Assembly: GCA_017999615.1 (NCBI GenBank)
Contig: JAGNLM010000002.1
Span: 45,189-109,188, forward strand
DNA length: 64,000 nucleotides
Reading direction: 5' to 3'
Source: Gammaproteobacteria bacterium
Lineage (GTDB): Bacteria > Pseudomonadota > Gammaproteobacteria > JAABTG01
In this document: one piece after another, positions 23,759 through 32,243 of the stretch
Layout of the letters: every line of letters begins with the position of its first letter
Numbering within the stretch: the stretch's first letter is position 1
The notes under the pieces: model-generated
The model's database searches: none
Seen by the model: only the letters and a program-made list of their open reading frames with translations
Told to the model about the DNA's origin: nothing
Translations under genes and position numbers: made by a program

Positions 23759-24868
23759 ATGGCATACCGCGGAGACCCCGGATTCACCCACGGAGCGCCG
23801 TCTCTCCTCGGGGTGCTCGTCGCCAATCTCGGCACACCGGATGCGCCGACGCCGCCTGCCGTGCGCCGCTACCTCGCCGAATTCCTCGCGGACCCCCGGG
23901 TCGTGGAGCTCCCGCGCTGGCAGTGGCTGCCCATCCTGCACGGCATCATCCTGCGGGTGCGTCCGCGTCACGCCGCCGAGGCCTACCGGAAGGTCTGGAC
24001 CGAGGAGGGCTCGCCGCTCCTCGCCATCGCCCGGCGCCAGACCGCCGCGCTCCAGGCCGCCCTCTCCTCCCGGCTCCCGGGCCCGGTGAAGGTGGTCCTG
24101 GGGATGCGCTACGGGACTCCGTCCATTGCCGGTGCGCTGGAGGAGCTGCGCGCGGCAGGCGCGCGCCGTCTCCTCGTGCTCCCCCTCTACCCCCAGTACT
24201 CCGCCACGACCACCGCATCGACCTTCGACGCGGTGGCGGGATATCTGGCGACGTGGCGTTGGGTTCCGGAGCTGCGGTTCCTCAGCCAGTACCACGACGA
24301 CCCGGGCTACGTGGGGGCGCTCGCTGCGAGCCTGCGCGAGGCGTGGGCGAGCCAGGGGGAGCCCGACCGGCAGCTCTTCTCGTTCCACGGGCTGCCCCGC
24401 CGCTATTTGGAGGCCGGGGACCCCTACCACTGTGCGTGCCAGAAGACCGCGCGCCTGGTCGCCGAGGCACTCGGACTGCCGAGGGAGCGCTGGGCCCTCT
24501 CCTTCCAGTCCCGGGTCGGGCGCGAGGAGTGGCTGCGGCCCTACACCGACGAGCTCCTGAAGCAATGGGGCGCGGAGGGCGTCCGGCGGGTGCACGTCGC
24601 CTGCCCGGGGTTCTCGGCCGACTGCCTCGAGACGCTCGAGGAGATCGACCAGCAGAATCGCGGCTTCTTCCTCGAGGCCGGGGGAGGGTCCTTCCACTAC
24701 GTGCCGGCGCTCAACGACCGGCCCGACCACATCGCCGCGCTCGCGGACCTCGTGACCCGTCAGGCCCAGGGCTGGCCGGAGGCCGACGCAGGCCGGGACC
24801 CCGCGGCCGTCGCGGCGGACCTGGCCGCCAGCCGGGCCCGGGCGCTGGCAATGGGTGCCACGCGTTGA
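23759..24868 (+). CDS. hemH: Ferrochelatase
   Basis: 369 residues. It inserts Fe2+ into protoporphyrin IX, the last step of protoheme synthesis. NLGTPDAPTPPAVRRYL opens the domain, LYPQYSATTTAST is conserved, and the iron-binding His sits in FSFHGLP; an acidic C-terminal block follows in CLETLEEI. The ATG at 23759 has GAGG a few nt upstream. Its TGA overlaps the presumed TTG start of lptD. Confidence 0.96.
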   Translation: MAYRGDPGFTHGAPSLLGVLVANLGTPDAPTPPAVRRYLAEFLADPRVVELPRWQWLPILHGIILRVRPRHAAEAYRKVWTEEGSPLLAIARRQTAALQAALSSRLPGPVKVVLGMRYGTPSIAGALEELRAAGARRLLVLPLYPQYSATTTASTFDAVAGYLATWRWVPELRFLSQYHDDPGYVGALAASLREAWASQGEPDRQLFSFHGLPRRYLEAGDPYHCACQKTARLVAEALGLPRERWALSFQSRVGREEWLRPYTDELLKQWGAEGVRRVHVACPGFSADCLETLEEIDQQNRGFFLEAGGGSFHYVPALNDRPDHIAALADLVTRQAQGWPEADAGRDPAAVAADLAASRARALAMGATR

Positions 24869-27105
24869 CCCGGCCGCGCCCCTTCGCGAACGCCGTTCGG
24901 GTCACGGCGGTGGCGGCGCTGCTGGCGGCCGGCGGCGCGCTGGCCGCGCCTCCCGGCCAGGGCTCGCTCTGCCGGCCCCCGGGGGCCGGGGTCCCCGTCC
25001 CGGCCGCCCCCCCCGCCCCGGAGTCGGCGACGGGGATCGTCGCCGATGAGGCCGAGCTCCGGAGGATTGGCCCCTCCGACATCCTCGGGCGGGTGGTCCT
25101 CAAGCGCAGCGACCAGACGGTGGCCGCGGATACGGTCACGTATTACCGGGAGGCCGACCGGGTCGAGGCGCTGGACGGCGTGCGCTTCTGGAGCGGCGAG
25201 ATGTACGCCCAGGCCGCCCAGGGCCAAATGGATCTGGGCTCGGAGGACGCCTGGTTCGAGGACGTGCACTATCGGTTCCTCACCACCGCAGGTCACGGCG
25301 ACGCGCGCTCGGCCTCGGTGACCGGCTCCGGGCTCGCGGTGATCGACGCGGGCAGCTACACGACCTGCGACCCGGGCTCGGAGGACTGGGTGATCCGGGC
25401 CCGCGAGATCACGCTGGACCGCCCGGAGGACCTGGGCGTCGCGCGCGACGCGACGCTCCGCTTCAAGGGCTTGCCGGTCCTCTACACGCCGTACCTCGAC
25501 TTTCCCCTGAGCGGCCGGCGCAAGAGCGGGTTCCTGCCGCCGCTGGTGGGCAGCTCCAACAAGCGCGGCTTCGAGCTCGTGGTGCCCTACTACTGGAACA
25601 TCGCCCCGGAGCGCGACGCGACGCTGCGGGTCGGTGAGCTGACGGAGCGCGGACCGCTGCTCGGGGGCGAGTACCGTTACCTGATGCCGACCGGCCGGGG
25701 GAGCCTCCAGTTCGAGGTGATCCCCCACGACCAGGAGGACGGGGGCACCCGGGGCGCGGGGCAGCTTCAGCACAAGCAGACCTTCGCGGGTTCCTGGTGG
25801 ACCACGGTGGACGCCGCCGTCGTGTCCGACGACCGTTACGTGGAGGACCTCGGCACCAGTCTCAAGGAGACCGCGGACCAGTTCCTCGAGCAGCGCCTGG
25901 ACGTGGGGACGTCCGGGAGCGGGTGGAGTGCCCTCGGCCGTCTCCAGCACTACACCACCGTGGACCCCGACCTGGCGCGCGCGAGCCGGCCCTACGCCCG
26001 GCTGCCCCAGCTGCTCCTGAACCTCGGAACCCCGGAGCGCTTCGAGGGCCTCGCCGCCGGCATGCAGACGGAGCTCGTGCGCTTCGCCCAGCCGGACCGC
26101 GTGGAGGGGATCCGGGCCGACCTCTACCCCACGCTGAGCTACCCCGTGCGCACCCTCTCCACGTTCCTGGTGCCAAAGGTCGGGGCCCGCTACACGAGCT
26201 ACGAGCTCAGCGACGACGCCCCCGGCACGGCCGCCGACCCCCGGCCCGCGGGGAGCTCCGGCTCCCCGGACCGTTTCGTGCCGACGCTGAGCGTCGACGC
26301 GGGGGCGTTCTTCGACCGTGAGACCTCCTTCGGGGGACGCGCGCTGGTGCAGACCCTGGAGCCGCGCGTCTACTACGTCTACGTCCCCTATCGGGACCAG
26401 GACGACCTCCCCGTCTTCGACACGGCCAATTACACGTTCAGCTTCTACCAGCTGTTCCGGGAGAACCGCTTCAGCGGCGCGGACCGCATGGGGGACGCCA
26501 ACCAGGTCGCGCTGGCGCTGACCAGCCGGCTCGCCGACGAGGACTCGGGCGCCGAGCTCGCGCGGGTGAGCGTCGGCCAGGTGCAGTACTTCCGGGACCG
26601 CAAAGTGCAGCTGCCCTATGTGGAGGCCGAGGACAGCCACCGCTCCGACTACGTGGGCGAGCTCGCCACGTACCTCGGGGCCAGCTGGCAGGTGCGCGGC
26701 ACTGTGCTGTGGAACCCCGAAGACGAGCGCACCGACCGCTCCTCGGTGGTGGCCCGCTACCGCCCCGCGCCGGGGCAGGTGTTCAACGTGGGCTATCAGT
26801 ACCTGAGGGACTACGTGGACCAGACGGACGTGTCGCTGCGCTGGCAGCTCAGCCCGCAATGGAGCGTCGTGGGCCGCTGGAATTACGAGCTCCCCACCAC
26901 CCAGACCATCGACACCTTTGCGGGCTTCGAGTACGAGAGCTGTTGCTGGGGCATGCGCGCGGTCGCCCGCCGCTTCCTGACCGATGACGACACCTACTCC
27001 AACGGCCTGTTCCTGCAGCTCGTCCTGAAGGGGCTGGGTGGTTTCGGGGAGGGCACGACCGATCTGCTCCGGGAGCACATCCCCGGCTACGAGGATTATT
27101 TCTGA
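24865..27105 (+). CDS. lptD: LPS-assembly protein LptD
   Basis: 746 residues. The outer-membrane beta-barrel that, with LptE, places LPS in the outer leaflet. A signal peptide (VTAVAALLAAGGALA) leads to an OstA/LptA-like jellyroll (about 55-170) and then the barrel. The four cysteines that make the essential disulfides are present: Cys36, Cys168 and the adjacent pair Cys693-Cys694 (YESCCWG), as in E. coli. The frame is open far upstream, antisense-like; TTG 24865 (overlapping the hemH TGA as TTGA) is the start that gives a proper signal peptide. surA follows after 9 nt. Confidence 0.93.
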   Translation: MTRPRPFANAVRVTAVAALLAAGGALAAPPGQGSLCRPPGAGVPVPAAPPAPESATGIVADEAELRRIGPSDILGRVVLKRSDQTVAADTVTYYREADRVEALDGVRFWSGEMYAQAAQGQMDLGSEDAWFEDVHYRFLTTAGHGDARSASVTGSGLAVIDAGSYTTCDPGSEDWVIRAREITLDRPEDLGVARDATLRFKGLPVLYTPYLDFPLSGRRKSGFLPPLVGSSNKRGFELVVPYYWNIAPERDATLRVGELTERGPLLGGEYRYLMPTGRGSLQFEVIPHDQEDGGTRGAGQLQHKQTFAGSWWTTVDAAVVSDDRYVEDLGTSLKETADQFLEQRLDVGTSGSGWSALGRLQHYTTVDPDLARASRPYARLPQLLLNLGTPERFEGLAAGMQTELVRFAQPDRVEGIRADLYPTLSYPVRTLSTFLVPKVGARYTSYELSDDAPGTAADPRPAGSSGSPDRFVPTLSVDAGAFFDRETSFGGRALVQTLEPRVYYVYVPYRDQDDLPVFDTANYTFSFYQLFRENRFSGADRMGDANQVALALTSRLADEDSGAELARVSVGQVQYFRDRKVQLPYVEAEDSHRSDYVGELATYLGASWQVRGTVLWNPEDERTDRSSVVARYRPAPGQVFNVGYQYLRDYVDQTDVSLRWQLSPQWSVVGRWNYELPTTQTIDTFAGFEYESCCWGMRAVARRFLTDDDTYSNGLFLQLVLKGLGGFGEGTTDLLREHIPGYEDYF

Positions 27106-27114
27106 GGACACCCT

Positions 27115-28437
27115 ATGAAACGCCCCGCCGCCCTTCTGCTCCTCGCCCTGTTGCCCGCGCTGGCGCTCGCCGAGCCCCCCACCGCCGGCAACGCCCCGGC
27201 CGCCGCGTCCCCCGCAGGGACTCCGCTGAACCGGGTGGTCGCAGTCGTCAACAACGACGTCATCCTCCAGAGCGAGTTGAGCCAGCGCCTGAAGACCGCG
27301 GAGGCCCAGCTGCGCCGCCAGTCGGCTCCCCTGCCACCGCCGAACGCCCTGCGCCGCCAGGTGCTCGAGCGCCTGATCGTCGACCGCCTGCAGCTGCAGA
27401 TCGCGGAGAAGAGCGGGATCCGGCTCGACGACGAAGGGCTGAACGGGGCGATGCGCAAGATCGCCGAGCAGAACAAGCTGACCCTGGCGCAGTTCAAGCA
27501 GACGCTCGAGAAGGACGGGTACGACTTCAATGCCTTCCGGGAGCAGCTTCGCGACGAGCTCACCATCTCGGAGGTCCGCCGCCGGCAGGTCGAGAACCGG
27601 ATCCAGGTCACCGAGCGGGAGATCGACAACGTCCTGGTGACCGCGGCCAGCCAGGCCAACGCCGACGACGAGTACCGTGTCGCCCAGATCCGCGTGCCGG
27701 TGCGGGAGGGCGCGTCCCCCGGTGACGTCGCCTCCGCGCGCGAGCGGGCCCAGGGGCTGGTCGACGAACTGGGCAAGGGTGCCGACTTCGCCCAGCTGGC
27801 CGCGGGCCGTTCGGAGGACGGGCGCGCCCTGCAGGGTGGAGAGGTGAGTTGGCGCCGCCTGAGTCAGCTCCCCGCCGCCATCGCCGACGCGGTGGTGCGG
27901 ATGAAGCCGGGCCAGGTGAGCGAGCCGGTTCGGGACGCGAGCGGTTTCCAGGTCGTCAAGCTCCTCGAGGTGCGCCGGGCGCAGCGCGCTGTGGTGTCCC
28001 AGCCGCGGGTCCGCCACATCCTCGTCCGTATCGACGCGGCCCACCCCGAGGATGCGACCCGGGCCCGCCTGCAACAGCTGCGAACCCGTATCCAGGGCGG
28101 GGAGGACTTCGCCGAGCTTGCCCGCGCCCACTCGATGGACCCCGGCTCCGCCTCCCGCGGTGGCGACCTGGGGTGGCTGAACCCGGGGGACGTGGTCCCG
28201 GAGTTCGAGCAGGTCGTCTCCTCCCTGCAGCCCGGGGAGGTGAGCGAGCCGTTCCGTACCCAGTTCGGGCTGCACATCGCCCAGGTGACGGACCGCCGCC
28301 AGCACGACAGCACCGACGAGCTCCGGCGCGCCCGCGCGCGCGAGTTCGTGCGCCAGCGCAAGATCGAGGAGGAGACCCAGGCCTGGATCCGCCGCCTTCG
28401 CGACGAGGCCTACGTCGACGTGCGCCCCGAGGAGTGA
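27115..28437 (+). CDS. surA: Periplasmic chaperone/peptidyl-prolyl isomerase SurA
   Basis: 440 residues. It escorts outer-membrane proteins, including LptD, to the BAM machine. The signal peptide KRPAALLLLALLPALALA is followed by the N-terminal chaperone domain (VAVVNNDVILQSEL near 42), then two parvulin domains (about 185-285 and 295-395; HILVRI and HSMDPGSASRGGDLGWL in the second), and a C-terminal helix. TGAGGA at the lptD stop serves as ribosome-binding site. In enteric bacteria pdxA follows; here it is missing and rsmA comes next. Confidence 0.96.
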   Translation: MKRPAALLLLALLPALALAEPPTAGNAPAAASPAGTPLNRVVAVVNNDVILQSELSQRLKTAEAQLRRQSAPLPPPNALRRQVLERLIVDRLQLQIAEKSGIRLDDEGLNGAMRKIAEQNKLTLAQFKQTLEKDGYDFNAFREQLRDELTISEVRRRQVENRIQVTEREIDNVLVTAASQANADDEYRVAQIRVPVREGASPGDVASARERAQGLVDELGKGADFAQLAAGRSEDGRALQGGEVSWRRLSQLPAAIADAVVRMKPGQVSEPVRDASGFQVVKLLEVRRAQRAVVSQPRVRHILVRIDAAHPEDATRARLQQLRTRIQGGEDFAELARAHSMDPGSASRGGDLGWLNPGDVVPEFEQVVSSLQPGEVSEPFRTQFGLHIAQVTDRRQHDSTDELRRARAREFVRQRKIEEETQAWIRRLRDEAYVDVRPEE

Positions 28438-28519
28438 GCCGCCCGGACCTGCCGCCCGCCGGGCGGCCTCGCGGCGTCGGGGCCTCCCCTCCCCGCGCGC
28501 CCGGAACGGGTGACGGCCG

Positions 28520-29344
28520 GTGACCCAGCGCCCGCGCAAGCGTTTCGGCCAGCACTTCCTGCACGACCCTGCGGTGGTCGCCCGGATCCTCGCCGCCGTG
28601 GACCCCCGGCCCGGACAGGCGCTGGTGGAGATCGGGCCCGGCCGCGGGGCCCTCACGGGCCCCCTGCTGCGGCGCTGCGAACGGCTGGACGTCGTGGAGA
28701 TCGACCGGGACCTGGTCCGCGAGCTCGCCGGAAGCCCCGAGGCCCAGGCGGGCACCCTGGTGGTCCACGCGGGGGACGCCCTGGGCTTCGACTTCACCCG
28801 CCTCGCCCGCGAGCGGGGCCAGCCCCTGCGGGTGGTGGGAAACCTGCCCTACAACATCTCCACCCCGTTGCTCTTCCACCTGCTCGAGGCCGCCCCGGCC
28901 ATCCGGGACGTGCACGCGATGCTCCAGCGGGAGGTGGTGCAGCGCCTGGCGGCCGGCCCGGGCGACGAAGCCTATGGCCGGTTGGGGGTGATGGTGCAGT
29001 TCCGCTGCCGGGTGGAGCGCCTCTTCGACGTAGGGCCGGGGGCCTTCTCCCCGGCGCCCAGCGTCGAGTCGGCGGTCGTCAGGCTCGTCCCGCTGCCGCG
29101 GCCGCGCGCCCCCGTGCGCGACGAGCGCCTGTTCGCGGAGGTCGTGCGCAGGGCCTTCTCGGCCCGCCGCAAGACCCTGCGCAACGCCCTCGCCGGCCTG
29201 CTCGGACCCGAGGGCTTCCGCCTCGCGGGGGTCAACCCGGCCACCCGTGCCGAGCAGGTCGCGGTGGAGGAGTTCGCGCGTCTCGCCGACGCCGCCGCTG
29301 ACCCGGGCGCGGGCCCAGGCGCGGGCGCTCCGGACGGCGCCTAG
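28520..29344 (+). CDS. rsmA: 16S rRNA dimethyladenosine transferase RsmA (KsgA)
   Basis: 274 residues. It dimethylates A1518/A1519 (E. coli numbering) of 16S rRNA during 30S maturation. KRFGQHFLHD opens the chain, EIGPGRGALT binds SAM, and NLPYNIS is the catalytic motif IV. A Gly/Ala/Pro tail of about 20 residues follows the domain. GTG start at 28520, 82 nt after surA. Confidence 0.96.
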   Translation: MTQRPRKRFGQHFLHDPAVVARILAAVDPRPGQALVEIGPGRGALTGPLLRRCERLDVVEIDRDLVRELAGSPEAQAGTLVVHAGDALGFDFTRLARERGQPLRVVGNLPYNISTPLLFHLLEAAPAIRDVHAMLQREVVQRLAAGPGDEAYGRLGVMVQFRCRVERLFDVGPGAFSPAPSVESAVVRLVPLPRPRAPVRDERLFAEVVRRAFSARRKTLRNALAGLLGPEGFRLAGVNPATRAEQVAVEEFARLADAAADPGAGPGAGAPDGA

Positions 29345-29372
29345 CGGATTTCCCGGGCCGACAGACCGGGCG

Positions 29373-30197
29373 TCACCCCGGGCGTCCCCGCAGCCCCGCG
29401 ATCACGGGCCGGGTCTCGGGCCGCACCCCCCGCCAGACGAAGAACGACTCCGCCGCCTGCTCCACCAGCATGCCCAGGCCGTCTCGGGCGTCCGCGGCGC
29501 CCTGGGCGAGCGACCAGCGCACGAAAGGGGTGGGACCGTCGCCGTACATCATGTCGTAGCCCCAGCCGCCGGGCGCGAAGAGCCCATCCGGCAGCGGGGG
29601 CACCTCGTCCTGCAGGCTGGCCGAGGTCGCGTTCACCACCAGGTCGAACCGCCGGCCCGCGAGGGCCGTGAAGGCGCAGGCGGACACCGGCCCCAGATCC
29701 CGGAAATCCGCGGCGAGGGCCTCGGCGCGCGCGGGGGTGCGATTGGCGACCACGAGCGTGTCCGGGCCCTGCGCAAGCAGGGGGGCGAGGACCCCGCGGG
29801 CCGCGCCGCCGGCCCCCACGAGCAACAGACGCCGGCCCCCCAGCGCCAGACCCAGGTTGGCGGTGAGGTCGCGCACCAGGCCCGCACCGTCGGTGTTGTC
29901 GGCCCAGACCCGGCCGTCTTCCCGGAACCCGAGGGTGTTCGCCGCGCCCGCCCGCTCGGCCCGGGGGCTGCGCTCGGCGGCAAGCGCCCACGCCTCTTCC
30001 TTGAACGGCAGGGTGACGTTGAGGCCCCGGCCCCCCGCGGCGCGAAACTCGGCGACGGCAGCCGGGAAGTGCCCCGGGGCGACCGCGATCGCCCGGTACT
30101 CCAAGTCCTGCCCGGTCTGCCGCGCGAAGGCGGCGTGGATGCGAGGGGACTTGCTGTGGGCGATGGGGTGCCCCATCACCGCGTAGAGGTCGGTCAC
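29373..30197 (-). CDS. aroE: Shikimate dehydrogenase
   Basis: 274 residues. NADPH-dependent reduction of 3-dehydroshikimate in aromatic amino-acid synthesis. Substrate site HSKSPRIH near residue 14 and catalytic Lys in NVTLPFKEEA; NTDGAGL, GAGGAARG (NADPH loop) and VVANRTPARAE follow, and DGLGMLVEQAAESF closes the fold. The GTG start makes GTGA with the stop of the upstream cNMP/rhodanese gene. Confidence 0.96.
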   Translation of the reverse strand: MTDLYAVMGHPIAHSKSPRIHAAFARQTGQDLEYRAIAVAPGHFPAAVAEFRAAGGRGLNVTLPFKEEAWALAAERSPRAERAGAANTLGFREDGRVWADNTDGAGLVRDLTANLGLALGGRRLLLVGAGGAARGVLAPLLAQGPDTLVVANRTPARAEALAADFRDLGPVSACAFTALAGRRFDLVVNATSASLQDEVPPLPDGLFAPGGWGYDMMYGDGPTPFVRWSLAQGAADARDGLGMLVEQAAESFFVWRGVRPETRPVIAGLRGRPG

Positions 30198-31273
30198 AAC
30201 CCCCCGACCCGTTGCTGGGCAGCACGGGCCTGGTGCAGGGCCATCAGGCCTCCCCTGAGGACATAGGCGTCGAAACCGCGCTCGGTGAGCAGGAACGCCG
30301 CGGCGGAGCTGCGCCGACCGGTGTCGCAGTAGACGATGTAGCGCTTCGTCGGGTCCAGCGTTTCCGCCTTCAGGCGCAGCATGTAGATGGGGAGGTTGGC
30401 ACTCCCGCGGATGCTACCGTTCTTGAACTCGCTCTCCAGGCGGACATCGAGCAGGACGGCCCCGTCGCGCAACATCTCCCGGGCGCCGTCGAAGTCGACC
30501 TCCTTCTGCATCGGGGCCTTCAGCAGCTCGTCGAAGTCCGCCTTCGACAGGCGCATCAGGACGCCGTCCGTCAGCATCGTGACGGTCGCGTTGCGCCGGC
30601 CCTCGGAGAGGAGCGCCTCCTCCCCGAACGCGTCGCCGCCGCCGATCTCGGCCAGGGCGATCTCCTGGCCACTGCTGGCGCTGCGGGTCACGCGGCAGCG
30701 CCCGCGGTTGATGATGTAGTAATAATCGCCCTCGTCGCCCTGGCGGACGACGACGTCGCCGGCGCGGAAGGCGACCTCCGTGAGGCGCATGAACATCTGC
30801 TGGATGTTCGCGGGGGGGATGCGCATGAAGACCTTCGACTGCAGGATGCGGGTCATCCAGTCCCCGGTCTCACCCTCGGCGTAATCCCCGGTGCTGATCT
30901 CGTTGACCTCGATCCCGGAGAGCTGGTCCCAGGTGACGTAGATGTCCAGGAGGTCGGCGTCGAAGCGGGCGATCCGAACGTCGGAGCGCGCCCTGGCGGT
31001 GTGCTGGCGCGGTTGCAGATTGGCGAGCGGGTAGCGGGCGACCTCGGTGCCGGCCCGCACCGTCTGCTCCACCCCACGCTCCCCGAGCAGCTCCACCTCG
31101 CCCGAGAGCACGTACAGGGTGCGGCGGTCGAGCTCGCCGGCACGGAAGATCGTGCGCCCGGCCGGCACGGTTTCGACGACCATCTGGCGCACCAGCGCCT
31201 GGAAGCTCTCGTGGCTGAGCGAGCCCGGCGGAACGAGGTTCTTCAGCAGCTGACGGTCGACCAGCTCGGACAT
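30194..31273 (-). CDS. Dual cyclic-nucleotide-binding domain/rhodanese protein
   Basis: 359 residues, apparently cytosolic: no membrane segment and no helix-turn-helix. Two cNMP-binding (CAP-like) domains lie at about 15-130 and 145-260; the second has the phosphate-binding cassette FGEEALLSEGRRNATV, the first is degenerate. A rhodanese domain (about 265-350) ends the chain, with the active Cys in VYCDTGRRSS. It could couple cNMP or a related ligand to sulfur/persulfide chemistry (inference). ATG 31273 has GCAGGGG just upstream. It is translationally coupled to aroE, which gives no obvious functional link. Confidence 0.88.
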   Translation of the reverse strand: MSELVDRQLLKNLVPPGSLSHESFQALVRQMVVETVPAGRTIFRAGELDRRTLYVLSGEVELLGERGVEQTVRAGTEVARYPLANLQPRQHTARARSDVRIARFDADLLDIYVTWDQLSGIEVNEISTGDYAEGETGDWMTRILQSKVFMRIPPANIQQMFMRLTEVAFRAGDVVVRQGDEGDYYYIINRGRCRVTRSASSGQEIALAEIGGGDAFGEEALLSEGRRNATVTMLTDGVLMRLSKADFDELLKAPMQKEVDFDGAREMLRDGAVLLDVRLESEFKNGSIRGSANLPIYMLRLKAETLDPTKRYIVYCDTGRRSSAAAFLLTERGFDAYVLRGGLMALHQARAAQQRVGGL

Positions 31274-31350
31274 GCCCCTGCTCAGGTGGTGAAGAGGACG
31301 GGCGAGAGATACGGCGCCCTTCCCCGGAGTGTATGCGCGCGTCAGGTCCG

Positions 31351-31356
31351 ATCATA
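31351..31356 (-). promoter_or_regulatory. -10-like hexamer upstream of the cNMP/rhodanese gene
   Basis: TATGAT on the minus strand, 78 bp before the start codon; the -35 is poor. An inverted repeat CGCGGG/CCCGCG lies directly upstream in the divergent region (about 31363-31380). Weak prediction. Confidence 0.3.
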
Positions 31357-31469
31357 CCTCAACGCGGGAGAAAGCCCGCGGGAACGGCCCCGAGCGCGGG
31401 CGGATCCGCTAGGATCCGGGACGCGGCGCACGGGGGCGGCCCGGCGCCCGACGCGAGGGAGGGCTTTCC

Positions 31470-32243
31470 GTGAACGCCACCGAGCTCGTGGCCCTGTCGA
31501 TGGGTGCCGCCTGGGCGAGCGGCCTGAATCTCTACGCGGCGGTGTTCGTCCTGGGGCTCCTCGGGGCCACGGGCAACGTGCAGCTGCCGGCCGAGCTCCA
31601 GGCGCTCACCAACCCCCTGGTGCTGACGGCTGCGGGCTTCATGTACGTCGTCGAGTTCTTCGCCGACAAGACACCCGGCGTGGACACGGCCTGGGACGCG
31701 CTCAGCACCTTCGTGCGGATCCCCGCCGGCGCGGTCCTCGCCGCCGCCGCGGTGGGCGAGGTCGGCCCCGCCGCCCAGTTTGCCGCGGGCCTGGTGGGGG
31801 GCGGGCTCAGCGCGGCGACCCACGCCACCAAGGCGGGCACCCGCGTCGTGATCAACACCTCCCCGGAGCCCGTCTCGAACTGGGCGGCCTCGGTCACCGA
31901 GGACGCGGCGGTCGTCGGCGGCCTGTGGACGGCGCTCCACCACCCCTGGCTCTTCCTCGCGCTGCTGGGGGTCTTCGTCCTGGTCGTGGCCTGGGCGCTG
32001 CCGCGCCTGTGGCGCGCCATCGGGTCGGTCGTGGGCCGGCTACGCCGTCTCTTCGGGCGGGACGACCGGGGGCAGCCCGGAGCCGGCGGGGAGGAACAGC
32101 GCGCAGAGGTCGTTCAGGAACCGGAGTCCGGCCTCGGTCGCCCGCAGCCGGCCGGGCTCGGCGGTCATGAGGCCCCGCGCCCGGGCCTCGGCGAGGGCGC
32201 CGGCGGCGGTCGAAAGGGACAGCCCGGTACGCTCCGCGAATAG
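31470..32243 (+). CDS. DUF4126 family membrane protein with long C-terminal extension
   Basis: 257 residues. Residues 1-185 are a DUF4126 membrane protein: helices at about 5-30, 45-60, 85-105 and 165-185, with GLNLYAAVFVLGLLG and ADKTPGVDTAWDALSTFVRIPAGA as conserved blocks. Function unknown. The GTG start has GAGGGAGGG upstream. After residue 190 the chain becomes Gly/Arg/Glu-rich and is encoded entirely on the antisense strand of the hemW 3' end (204-bp overlap). The tail is probably not ancestral: either a lost stop codon or an assembly indel extended the frame. Confidence 0.75.
   Translation: MNATELVALSMGAAWASGLNLYAAVFVLGLLGATGNVQLPAELQALTNPLVLTAAGFMYVVEFFADKTPGVDTAWDALSTFVRIPAGAVLAAAAVGEVGPAAQFAAGLVGGGLSAATHATKAGTRVVINTSPEPVSNWAASVTEDAAVVGGLWTALHHPWLFLALLGVFVLVVAWALPRLWRAIGSVVGRLRRLFGRDDRGQPGAGGEEQRAEVVQEPESGLGRPQPAGLGGHEAPRPGLGEGAGGGRKGQPGTLRE

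Noticed and set aside
24760..28797. 1345-codon minus-strand frame antisense to hemH-lptD-surA-rsmA
   Set aside because: Stop codons are rare on the antisense of GC-rich genes; no domain, start or ribosome-binding site, and the sense genes are certain.
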